A stretch of 10,474 nucleotides of DNA from Alphaproteobacteria bacterium (GCA_023301785.1 JALZUF010000130.1:1-10474); one strand, 5' to 3'. Shown: positions 1 to 7,297, counted from the stretch's first letter. The notes: generated by a model not told the origin, from the sequence alone. Numbers and translations are program-made.

Positions 1-1187
<1,187 letters not shown>

Positions 1188-1263
1188 ATTCCTATCTCAA
1201 ATCATTTCTCATTGTTTTGGGCTCATTTCATATAAATACAAAATGAGTTAAAAATTGAAGTAT

Positions 1264-1307
1264 CCTTGGACACTTCAACCAAATCGAAAGATTTAAGAAG
1301 TGCAAGG
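1264..1307 (-). other. Leader stem-loop 1 (longest, interrupted stem)
   Basis: Three paired blocks surround a four-base loop: 1264-1268 with 1303-1307 (5 bp), 1271-1276 with 1297-1302 (6 bp), and 1281-1285 with 1290-1294 (5 bp). A 2-nt bulge and an unequal internal loop separate them. The loop is GAAA on the plus strand and UUUC in the minus-strand leader RNA. It is the hairpin closest to the 16S 5' end and a candidate processing or folding element of the rRNA precursor. An overlapping alternative hairpin (GAAGT...ACTTC around 1258-1277) would compete with it. Confidence 0.55.
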
Positions 1308-1326
1308 ACCTGCTTATTTTTTGTAC

Positions 1327-1352
1327 GTACAACCAAGCGAACTTGATTGTAC
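1327..1352 (-). other. Leader stem-loop 2, 11-bp stem capped by UUCG
   Basis: In the minus-strand transcript GUACAAUCAAG pairs with CUUGGUUGUAC (11 bp, one G-U wobble) around a UUCG tetraloop. The wobble favours the minus strand as the functional RNA strand only weakly, since the plus-strand version has an A-C mismatch at that pair. UUCG loops are common in rRNA-associated structures because they fold fast and are very stable. Confidence 0.65.
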
Positions 1353-1411
1353 CGTAACTATTGTAAGTTAGTGATACATAAACAAACAGGTCTGATTTTT
1401 TGCTTCAGTGA

Positions 1412-1429
1412 TTTCAAGTAAACTTGAAA
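1412..1429 (-). other. Leader stem-loop 3, 7-bp stem
   Basis: TTTCAAG and CTTGAAA form a perfect 7-bp stem around a 4-nt loop (UUUA in the minus-strand RNA). The arms resemble those of stem-loop 4 (TTTCAAC/GTTGAAA), so the two may derive from a duplication or from selection for the same fold. Confidence 0.5.
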
Positions 1430-1463
1430 CCCATCAGCTTTTTAAATGTGTTCAACATTATAA

Positions 1464-1481
1464 TTTCAACCGAAGTTGAAA
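1464..1481 (-). other. Leader stem-loop 4, 7-bp stem with C(UUCG)G cap
   Basis: In the minus-strand RNA UUUCAAC pairs with GUUGAAA around UUCG. The closing pair is C-G, the classic extra-stable C(UUCG)G tetraloop, which would not exist in a plus-strand transcript. This supports transcription of the leader from the minus strand. Confidence 0.6.
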
Positions 1482-1607
1482 CCACAAGCCCTGCTGTCTG
1501 TGTATCTCTTTTTCCTATTCACGATGTTCAAAAACCGTCGTTAAATCTCAGACAACTTTATTGGCCGCCTGAGCCATAACTAAATAATCATTTAACGAAT
1601 GAAACGT

Positions 1608-1637
1608 AACATAAATCAGTTCAGCTTCCTTTGTCAA
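1608..1637 (-). promoter_or_regulatory. Possible second rRNA promoter (P2)
   Basis: On the minus strand there is a perfect -35 hexamer TTGACA (1637-1632), then an 18-nt spacer and a -10-like TATGTT (1613-1608); a 17-nt spacing gives TTATGT. A tandem P1/P2 layout is common for rRNA operons. A point against it is that this promoter lies downstream of the boxA at 1674-1664, so its transcripts would lack that antitermination site. Moderate to low confidence. Confidence 0.4.
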
Positions 1638-1663
1638 ATCCTTTTACATCTTTTCCTCAAATA

Positions 1664-1674
1664 AATTAAAGAGC
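1664..1674 (-). promoter_or_regulatory. boxA antitermination site of the rRNA leader
   Basis: The minus strand reads GCTCTTTAATT, which matches the core of the rRNA boxA consensus (TGCTCTTTAA) except the first T. BoxA in the nascent leader RNA binds the NusB-NusE (S10) pair and so recruits the antitermination complex that protects rRNA transcription from Rho. It sits about 60 nt downstream of the proposed start, a usual place for a leader boxA. Confidence 0.7.
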
Positions 1675-1680
1675 CGACAT

Positions 1681-1729
1681 AAAAAAGCGCGGGCAATTGA
1701 GTAACTTGTTAGCAACGTTGCCTGCGCTT
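1681..1729 (-). promoter_or_regulatory. Terminator-like hairpin at the 5' end of the rRNA leader
   Basis: In the minus-strand transcript AAGCGC-A-GGCAA (1729-1718) pairs with TTGCC-C-GCGCTT (1696-1685): 12 positions with one A-C mismatch. The 3' arm runs into six T (1686-1681). The 21-nt loop contains part of a second self-complementary element, GCAACGTTGC, which shares bases with the 5' arm and could form a competing fold. It lies directly after the promoter and directly before boxA, the place taken by the boxB hairpin in the E. coli leader. It could act as a boxB-like element, an attenuator, or a 5' stabilising stem; the T-tract makes it look like an intrinsic terminator. Confidence 0.65.
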
Positions 1730-1740
1730 GTGAGAGGGGT

Positions 1741-1806
1741 TATATAACTAATCATTCCCCCCTGTAAACCCCTTTTTTAACTTTTTCTTAATTTTTTTTA
1801 AAAAAC
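1741..1806 (-). promoter_or_regulatory. rRNA operon promoter P1 with UP element
   Basis: On the minus strand -35 TTTACA (1768-1763) and -10 TATATA (1746-1741) are separated by 16 nt; TATAAC two bases on gives 18 nt. Upstream, 1805-1773 is a near-continuous run of A- and T-tracts, as expected of an UP element contacted by the RNA polymerase alpha C-terminal domains. Downstream of the -10 the discriminator region is C-rich (ACCCCTCTC); strong rRNA promoters under growth-rate or ppGpp control often have G+C-rich discriminators. The start would be near 1735. The regulation is inferred from these features. Confidence 0.7.
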
Positions 1807-1819
1807 TTTCATTTATTTT

Positions 1820-1845
1820 AAAAAACGGCAGAAAACCGCCAGTTT
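1820..1845 (-). terminator. Intrinsic terminator of the transporter-DUF1489 operon
   Basis: Read on the minus strand, AAAC(U)GGCGG-UUUU-CUGCC-GUUU forms a stem of nine pairs with one bulged U and one G-U wobble, followed by a run of U (six T on the minus strand, 1825-1820). It begins only about 3 nt after the TAA of the DUF1489 gene. It separates that operon from the rRNA promoter, whose UP element starts about 15 nt further on. Confidence 0.75.
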
Positions 1846-1848
1846 TAT

Positions 1849-2289
1849 TTACAATAATCCGCTCTCTTTAAGGGCTTCTTCTAACTCAGGTTCGATCTCT
1901 TCACGTTGATTCCCCCCTAAATATAGACCTCGATCCTTCGGGGCAGCCGCTGATTCCAAATATCGCCACCCCTGAAAGGGTCTTTTAGGGGTAGAATAGG
2001 TTTGAACAAGTTCCATATCCGTATAAATCAGGCATTGCGTACCCTTTTCTTTGGTTTCAACCATTTCAAAACCTAAGATTTTCTGCCTACAGCATATCTT
2101 ATTCTTAATAACGCGATAAATAGAACCGCCAGAGGCTAAAATCTCATCGCTTCGTTTAGGCTTATAACGCGTCCACACCGTATTGGCCGGTTGCCCTTGA
2201 AAGTCCATAACGTCATGCTTCTGCCAGTTGAAGAAATCTTCTAAATCCCCAACGCCCACTACTAATTTAATCATGTTTAATGTAGTCAT
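1849..2289 (-). CDS. DUF1489 family protein
   Basis: This 146-residue protein of unknown function matches the alphaproteobacterial DUF1489 family as I recall it. Features seen: an N-terminal (M)IKLVVGV segment; a central block W-T-R-x-K-P-K-R-S-D-E-I-L with GGSIYRVIK at about residues 39-62; RQKILG at 68-73; and the hallmark RPFQGWRYL at 103-111 followed by an Ala-Pro-Lys-Asp motif at 116-119. Length is normal for the family (about 140). No signal peptide or membrane segment is visible, so it is probably cytoplasmic. The acidic C-terminal tail is not part of the recognised core. The ATG overlaps the stop of the transporter gene in an ATGA junction, so the two are translationally coupled. A later Met at residue 6 lacks a ribosome-binding site. 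The family has no established biochemical role that I know of. Confidence 0.88.
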   Translation of the reverse strand: MTTLNMIKLVVGVGDLEDFFNWQKHDVMDFQGQPANTVWTRYKPKRSDEILASGGSIYRVIKNKICCRQKILGFEMVETKEKGTQCLIYTDMELVQTYSTPKRPFQGWRYLESAAAPKDRGLYLGGNQREEIEPELEEALKESGLL

Positions 2290-3233
2290 GCTTTTCTCTT
2301 AACAACCATATAAAGTGAACCTAGGATAATAAACATCCCCGCAAGGAAATCCAAATAATTTAAATTGTTTAAATCTAATAGCCCATAAAAAGCAAATATA
2401 GATTCAACACCGAAGGTAAGCACAGGCAAGAAACAGCCTATCATTAAAAATTTCTCCGTTTTTGCCTCTATTGCCGCATAAGTAAAAAAATACATTGCAG
2501 GCGCCAAAGTAAAAACACCCGTAACTAGAGCGCTCAACAAGGCTAATTGATTAAAAGTAACAGACACTGGCTTAAACACATCCCTCAAGCCTCCCATGTC
2601 AGCTACAGTGCTATTGATGCAATAGGAGCCCATGGCATATACCATTAAAAAGACAACGGCCATAACAAGCATGATGATGCCCGACACACGACAACGATCT
2701 TTAATGTTTTGATTCGCCTTAATAGAGGTGGGATGAAGTTCAGCGTCAATCGTACGTAACGTAGCAAACAATGCGTTTAAACCAAAAGCGACACACGCAT
2801 AAATACGCACCCCCTCTTCCAAGTTAATTACGATCAAAACAATACCCGCAAGCACAACTATGCCGCCTATGAGATCATTCCTCTTAGGATTTCGTTTCAA
2901 AATAATCCACGGTAGCAATAACCCTAAAATTATATCAAAGCGCCCTAAGATCGTTCCCTGTGTTGCCGATATATAAGAAACGCCATAAACAAAGCTCAAT
3001 GTCGTTAAGACGCTAAATATTCCATGCGTCCATGTTCTTAATGATTTAAAAGTTTCAAAGCTAAGTGCACCTTTGCCCGCAATAGATAACAGCACTAAAG
3101 CTGCACTTATTTGCGCCACGAAGGTAAAGACCATAGGGTCTGCGTTTAATTCTGAAACCGAATAACGTATAAATGTGTCTGATATGGCCCACATCAAAAC
3201 GGTTAACAGCGACAACTTTATTGATTTATCCAT
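2286..3233 (-). CDS. DMT superfamily (EamA-like) transporter
   Basis: This 315-residue inner-membrane protein has about ten predicted transmembrane segments (roughly residues 8-26, 34-52, 70-90, 97-113, 120-137, 142-160, 184-204, 229-250, 262-283, 293-311). The pattern is two five-helix halves, as in drug/metabolite transporters with EamA domains. The helix-end signature G-G-I-V-V-L-A-G-I-V-L-I near 123-134 and the closing L-A-G-M-F-I-I-L-G near 297-305 are typical of the family. The transported substrate (amino acid, sugar nucleotide, other metabolite) cannot be told from sequence. The ATG has a good ribosome-binding site (GGAAG, 7-11 nt upstream). It is the first gene of a two-gene operon with the DUF1489 gene, divergent from the polysaccharide exporter gene. 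I see only weak promoter-like matches for it in 3234-3310. Confidence 0.85.
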   Translation of the reverse strand: MDKSIKLSLLTVLMWAISDTFIRYSVSELNADPMVFTFVAQISAALVLLSIAGKGALSFETFKSLRTWTHGIFSVLTTLSFVYGVSYISATQGTILGRFDIILGLLLPWIILKRNPKRNDLIGGIVVLAGIVLIVINLEEGVRIYACVAFGLNALFATLRTIDAELHPTSIKANQNIKDRCRVSGIIMLVMAVVFLMVYAMGSYCINSTVADMGGLRDVFKPVSVTFNQLALLSALVTGVFTLAPAMYFFTYAAIEAKTEKFLMIGCFLPVLTFGVESIFAFYGLLDLNNLNYLDFLAGMFIILGSLYMVVKRKA

Positions 3234-3303
3234 GCCCTACTTCCATTTCTTAGCGTCACAATACCATAAAACCATGATTTTATTGATTTTTTTCGATTTA
3301 TGA

Positions 3304-3332
3304 TTCACAAAGCTTACATACGTGCGTATACT
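3304..3332 (+). promoter_or_regulatory. Promoter of the polysaccharide export operon
   Basis: TTCACA (3304-3309) and TATACT (3327-3332) each match the sigma-70 consensus at five of six positions and are 17 nt apart. Start would be near 3339, giving a leader of about 22 nt with an AAGG ribosome-binding site nine bases before the ATG at 3361. It lies in the 127-bp divergent spacer between the transporter and exporter genes. Confidence 0.65.
3318..3329. promoter_or_regulatory. Inverted repeat overlapping the -10 element (possible operator)
   Basis: ATACG-TG-CGTAT is a perfect 5-bp dyad with a 2-bp centre, lying in the end of the spacer and the start of the -10 hexamer. A protein bound here would block RNA polymerase. 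It is short, so chance is possible, and no regulator gene is in the window. Confidence 0.35.
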
Positions 3333-3360
3333 TTGCGTTACCTAATTTAAGGCACTTATT

Positions 3361-5757
3361 ATGATGCGTCCTGCATTGCTTTTCATTCTATTGAGTATGA
3401 CTTCCTTTGCGGCGCAAGCCAGCGATACCGTTACATCTATGCCTATGGCGTCCCCTTTTGAAGACAATCCCCATGAAGGACAGCTTGTCCCTAAGCGTAT
3501 TTCTTTAAATGATTTGCAAAATATCATGCTTGAACAAGGACAAAGATCATCAAAAGCATTGTCAACAATCGAAGCCTTATACTCTGCGCGCATCATTGAA
3601 GACCTCGAACAATATGGTTACAATTTTTTCAAAGATGCTGATAAAGACAGCAATCAAAAACTTTCTATTCCTGCTGGCGCGGTACAAGACAAATACATTC
3701 TAAGTGCCGGCGACCAACTAAATATTATCTTACGCGGTCAAACAAACACACAAAGCAATTACACTGTAAACAACCAAGGTCTTCTTGTATTAGAGAACAT
3801 AGCCCCAATTACTGCCGCAGGGCGAAGCCTTGGCGATGTAAAGAAAGACTTGCAACAGGCAGTCTCCGCTTTACACAATACTCAAATCTTCACCTCCCTC
3901 GCCTCCATCAGGCAAATAGGCGTTCTTATCGTTGGCCACGTACAAAGCCCCGGCCGTAAAAACCTAACATCATTCAACACTGTCCTTGATGCCTTGATCA
4001 AAGCAGACGGCATTCAAAAAACAGGAAGCTTGCGCCGTATCAAACTAGTGCGTAACGGCAAAAGTCATTATATTGATCTATACCAACTATTCATGGCCAG
4101 CAGTACAGGTGCAGATAAACTTCTTCAAGATGGCGACCGCCTTATCATCCCCCCTATTGGTGCAACCATGGCAATATCAGGCAACGTAAAACGTCCCGGT
4201 ATTTACGAGCTTCGTCAAAGTGAAAAGATCAGCACCCACCAAGCCATGGGTCTAGCAGGCGGCGTTATCATTCCAGGGCAAAACAGATTCATTAAATTAG
4301 AGTACACCCCCAATGGTGATGAACTGGTTCAAGACATCACCGCGCAATCAAAACGTATCTTTGGCAATGGCGCAATTTTAAGCGTGACCCAGAGCGAACA
4401 AAAAAGAAGCGAAGCCGTCACGCTCTCTGGCGCAACACGCCAACCGGGGACGCACGATCTTAAAAAAGCCAAAACACTTATTGAGCTTATTAATAATAAG
4501 AAAATCCTTGGTGAAAATATTTATCCTTTAATTGGCGTCATCGAACGCCGCGATCCTGAGCAACTTACAAAACAGCTTATCCCCTTCTCACCCGCTCAAA
4601 TCCTAAAGAAGAAACAGAATCAAAAACTTTTAGAAAATGATGTTGTGCGTCTTTTTTCTGATGAACAAATCAGAAGCCTTCAAAGCGATAGCGCCCTGCT
4701 CCACAAAGTATCATCCAAACAAAGCACTATTGATGATCCTATTCTAAAATCATTCCTACAAGAACGCAGCGTCTTTGTTCGCGGTGCCGTGCGCCAATCA
4801 GGCGCATACCCCATTACAGAAGGCGCAGACCTGAAAAATATCCTCGCCGTTGCGGGCGGCGTGACATTAGAAAGCAATAAAGAGAATATCGAACTTGCTT
4901 CACGTGAGAATGGCAGACGCACGATTAATATCGTTCACGAAGATCCTTCAACAATAAGTATCAAATCGGGCGATACGATCCGCGTGAATCAAAAATTTCA
5001 TAAGATCACCACCAAAACTGTCGCACTACTTGGGGAAGTCAATCACCCAGGCAATTACGACCTGATGGCGGGCGATACATTACTCGATCTTATTCAACGT
5101 GCAGGCGGCCTAACGGAACAAGCCTACGCCGATGGCGCAATTTTCAGCCGCGCCAACGAACGTAAGCGCGAAGAAACGCGCTATAAGGCGCAAGCGCAAG
5201 ATTTAGAAATGAAACTCGCCAACAGCCTCCAACAGCTGGACGATGATAAAAAACCCGACATGACACAAGTCAGCGCCACGCAAAGCCTGATCTCACAATT
5301 AAAAGATGCAAAGGCTTTAGGCCGTATCACTGTTGAAGCAGACCCTGCCAGCCTCAGTGCCAATCCTGAACAAAACATCTTGCTTGAAAAAGGCGACCGC
5401 ATCTTCATCCCTAAACGTCCATTAACGGTACGTGTAGCTGGCGAAGTCCTCTCCCCTGCCGCTTTACAGTTTCGCACGCAAAAGGACGCAGAAGCCTACC
5501 TACGCGAAGCAGGCGGCACATCCCATTACGCAGACAAAGATCGTACCTTCGTCATCTACCCAGATGGCAGCGCACAACCCGTCGAAACCAGCAGTTGGAG
5601 CCATAGCGCCGTTATGATCCCCCCAGGTTCAACCATCGTTGTCCCCCGCGATCCAAAACCATTTGATTTCCTAGACAGCGCAGGCCGCGTCGGACAGCTT
5701 CTGGCAAACCTTGCTATATCAGGTCTTTACATCGAAGCCATTGGCGACGACAATTAA
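3361..5757 (+). CDS. Polysaccharide export outer-membrane protein (OPX, Wza-like) with multiple SLBB domains
   Basis: This 798-residue protein should carry polysaccharide through the periplasm and outer membrane. Residues 1-20 look like a Sec signal peptide, with cleavage likely after A-Q-A (18-20). A Poly_export (Wza N-terminal) domain spans about 108-185 (Y-I-L-S-A-G-D-Q-L opening). SLBB-type beta-grasp repeats, each with a G-x-V-x-x-P/S-G-type turn, start near 185, 269, 352, 471, 553 and 688. A charged, probably helical or coiled-coil stretch (about 597-655) separates the fifth and sixth. The C-terminus (about 767-791) is amphipathic and could be the outer-membrane segment. It is about twice the length of E. 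coli Wza (379 residues). Unlike Wza there is no lipobox cysteine; indeed I find no cysteine at all. The start could be either of two adjacent ATGs. The GT2 gene follows after 3 nt, so the two form an operon. Confidence 0.92.
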   Translation: MMRPALLFILLSMTSFAAQASDTVTSMPMASPFEDNPHEGQLVPKRISLNDLQNIMLEQGQRSSKALSTIEALYSARIIEDLEQYGYNFFKDADKDSNQKLSIPAGAVQDKYILSAGDQLNIILRGQTNTQSNYTVNNQGLLVLENIAPITAAGRSLGDVKKDLQQAVSALHNTQIFTSLASIRQIGVLIVGHVQSPGRKNLTSFNTVLDALIKADGIQKTGSLRRIKLVRNGKSHYIDLYQLFMASSTGADKLLQDGDRLIIPPIGATMAISGNVKRPGIYELRQSEKISTHQAMGLAGGVIIPGQNRFIKLEYTPNGDELVQDITAQSKRIFGNGAILSVTQSEQKRSEAVTLSGATRQPGTHDLKKAKTLIELINNKKILGENIYPLIGVIERRDPEQLTKQLIPFSPAQILKKKQNQKLLENDVVRLFSDEQIRSLQSDSALLHKVSSKQSTIDDPILKSFLQERSVFVRGAVRQSGAYPITEGADLKNILAVAGGVTLESNKENIELASRENGRRTINIVHEDPSTISIKSGDTIRVNQKFHKITTKTVALLGEVNHPGNYDLMAGDTLLDLIQRAGGLTEQAYADGAIFSRANERKREETRYKAQAQDLEMKLANSLQQLDDDKKPDMTQVSATQSLISQLKDAKALGRITVEADPASLSANPEQNILLEKGDRIFIPKRPLTVRVAGEVLSPAALQFRTQKDAEAYLREAGGTSHYADKDRTFVIYPDGSAQPVETSSWSHSAVMIPPGSTIVVPRDPKPFDFLDSAGRVGQLLANLAISGLYIEAIGDDN

Positions 5758-5760
5758 AGA

Positions 5761-6510
5761 ATGACCGCCCCTTTATTTTCTATCATCACTATTACAATGA
5801 ACAACCAAGCTGGTTTAACCAAGACAGGCATAAGCGTTCATGAGCAAACCTGTCATGATTATGAATGGATTATTATTGATGGCGGCTCAGGCGATCAAAT
5901 CCCCGATGATATCCCAACAAAAAACGTCACATATATAAGTGAGGCTGATAACGGCCTCTATGATGCGATGAACAAAGGCATCAGAAATGCCACAGGCCAA
6001 TATCTTATCTTCATGAATGCTGGCGATTGCTTTGAAAGCAAGAACACTCTTTTCGAAATTCAAGAACATATCAAAGACGAAGAGTTTGATTTTATCTACG
6101 GCGATTCTCTTGAGGAGATAAATACACGCAAACATTACAAACGCAGCAAACCTCATCCGATGATCGGCAGTGGTATGATTACGCATCACCAAGCCATCAT
6201 CTATAACGCAAAACTATTTAAAGATTTAAACTACGATCTAAAATACAAGATTTCTGCTGATTATGATTTAACATTTAAAGCCATTAGCAAGTCAGAGAAC
6301 TTTCTTTATTTGCCCTTCCCCATTTGTATTTTCGAAGCAGGCGGCCTATCGCAACAAAATGCCAAGCAAGGCAGGACAGAAGAATTTAAAATCAGACGCG
6401 CCCAAGGCGTATCTTTATTCAACGCATCCCGCACCTATATAAAGCAAGCTGTTAGCTATCAAGTGCGGCGTCTATGCCCTGCCCTGTATTGGCGTTTAAA
6501 AAGTGGCTAA
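5761..6510 (+). CDS. GT2 family glycosyltransferase (WcaE/WcaA-like)
   Basis: This 249-residue cytoplasmic enzyme probably adds a sugar to the lipid-linked repeat unit of the surface polysaccharide. The GT-A nucleotide-sugar fold opens with F-S-I-I-T-I-T-M-N-N (6-15), then W-I-I-I-D-G-G-S-G-D (36-45) and EADNGLYDAMNKG (61-73), closely resembling colanic-acid GT2 enzymes such as WcaE. The metal-binding DxD position reads N-A-G-D (86-89), normal for this subfamily. H-H-Q (142-144) and A-D-Y-D-L (166-170) mark the acceptor side and probable catalytic region. Donor and acceptor are unknown. It starts 3 nt after the exporter's stop, with AAAGA as a weak ribosome-binding site. Its last 19 codons or so overlap the end of the converging GT2 gene, and no terminator is visible between them. 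Confidence 0.88.
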   Translation: MTAPLFSIITITMNNQAGLTKTGISVHEQTCHDYEWIIIDGGSGDQIPDDIPTKNVTYISEADNGLYDAMNKGIRNATGQYLIFMNAGDCFESKNTLFEIQEHIKDEEFDFIYGDSLEEINTRKHYKRSKPHPMIGSGMITHHQAIIYNAKLFKDLNYDLKYKISADYDLTFKAISKSENFLYLPFPICIFEAGGLSQQNAKQGRTEEFKIRRAQGVSLFNASRTYIKQAVSYQVRRLCPALYWRLKSG

Positions 6511-7297
6511 CCATTTTATAATAACGATAACGCGACCGCGCAAATTCAAACCCTGCGCGCCCATCTAAAAAACCCTTTTTTAAAACATAACTATGCAAGA
6601 ATGCGATCACACCGCGTGCAGGCATTTTTCTAAAACGTTGCTTCAAAAATTCTCGCCACTTTGTATCTTCAACAGGATAAGCACCGCTTCCAATCATCCC
6701 CACTTCCCATTTGGCATATCTTAAATGACGTTCTTGCCATGATTTTTCATTACTATAAGAAAAATGATGAATAGAATGTTCAATCTGACCAATAGACTCT
6801 TTTTTATGTTTTGGCTTCAGAACAGGCTGATAATGCCCTTCCATTTCCCCCATACAAAACTCACCCAAATCTTTAACAACAGGAAATTCAAGTTTATCTT
6901 TATGTAACAAAACCAGTTTATTATTCTGCAATCCATGATGAAGGACTTTCCCCTTCCAACAATTTTTTGCGCGCAAGAAATAACCTGCCTTTTTATAATT
7001 AAGCTGTATTAACTCTGCGACAACTTCTGGCGTCATCTCTTCATCGGCATCGATAAACAAAATATAGTCATGCTTGATTTTGATATAATCCAAACACCAT
7101 TGACGTTTTTTTGGATACCCGCCTTTCCATTGAAAGGTCTCATACCGCGCGCCCAGCTTGCTGGCGATAAAGATTGTCTTATCTTTACTGTGTGAATCCA
7201 CCACAATCACTTCATCAAAATACCGCAATGATTTCAAACATCGCGGCAAGTTTTCTTCTTCATTAAAAGTCGTTACAATAACGCTAACGTTAATCAA
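6452..7297 (-). CDS. GT2 family glycosyltransferase (WaaE/KdtX-like)
   Basis: This 281-residue GT2 enzyme resembles the WaaE-type LPS-core beta-glucosyltransferases. Seen: V-S-V-I-V-T-T-F-N-E-E (4-14), E-V-I-V-V-D-S-H-S-K-D-K-T (29-41), Y-P-K-K-R-Q-W (61-67), the metal-binding D-A-D-E-E (83-87), and near the end K-K-G-F-L-D-G-R-A-G-F (240-250), a strong signature of this subfamily. It is cytoplasmic, possibly membrane-associated. The start is a TTG at 7297-7295, preceded by AAGAAG; it overlaps the stop of the chain-length gene by 8 nt exactly as at the two junctions upstream, which supports it. Its 3' end overlaps the converging GT2 gene by 59 bp. It is the last gene of the minus-strand operon. 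The real substrate may be polysaccharide repeat unit rather than LPS core. Confidence 0.88.
   Translation of the reverse strand: MINVSVIVTTFNEEENLPRCLKSLRYFDEVIVVDSHSKDKTIFIASKLGARYETFQWKGGYPKKRQWCLDYIKIKHDYILFIDADEEMTPEVVAELIQLNYKKAGYFLRAKNCWKGKVLHHGLQNNKLVLLHKDKLEFPVVKDLGEFCMGEMEGHYQPVLKPKHKKESIGQIEHSIHHFSYSNEKSWQERHLRYAKWEVGMIGSGAYPVEDTKWREFLKQRFRKMPARGVIAFLHSYVLKKGFLDGRAGFEFARSRYRYYKMVSHFLNANTGQGIDAALDS

Larger units (their letters stand above)
1188..1735 (-). other. rRNA operon leader (external transcribed spacer)
   Basis: This stretch has no credible gene. It lies between the 16S 5' end and the proposed transcription start near 1735, giving a precursor leader of about 545 nt if the upstream promoter is used. 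Read on the minus strand it holds, in transcript order: a T-tract hairpin (1729-1681), boxA (1674-1664), a possible second promoter (1637-1608), a loose 6-bp stem (1554-1549 with 1500-1495), and four compact stem-loops between 1481 and 1264. These probably serve antitermination, folding and RNase processing of pre-16S RNA, but the RNase III stem cannot be confirmed because its partner 3' of the 16S gene is outside the window. I see no tRNA gene in this interval. Confidence 0.75.

Noticed and set aside
1264..1481. CRISPR-like array suggested by repeated TTCAAG/CTTGAA arms
   Set aside because: The repeats are short, diverged and palindromic, with unequal spacing and no cas genes nearby; leader RNA hairpins explain them better.
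1188..1806. tRNA or small protein gene in the non-coding stretch
   Set aside because: I found no cloverleaf with a T-loop GTTCRANNC and no frame with a plausible start and ribosome-binding site; rRNA leader signals account for the region.
3342..3596. 84-codon minus-strand frame over the exporter start and promoter
   Set aside because: It is antisense to the clearly coding signal peptide and N-terminus of the exporter, has no family resemblance, and overlaps the promoter leader.
5181..5477. 98-codon minus-strand frame inside the exporter gene
   Set aside because: It is a shadow of the exporter's sixth SLBB region; its composition is that of antisense codons.
5887..6192. 101-codon minus-strand frame inside the GT2 gene
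   Set aside because: The plus-strand frame here carries the GT2 motifs (ADNGLYDAMNKG, NAGD, HHQ); the antisense frame shows no domain and no ribosome-binding context.
6452..6510. A frameshift or broken gene at the convergent overlap
   Set aside because: Both glycosyltransferases keep all their family motifs well before the overlap and have normal lengths, so neither looks broken.
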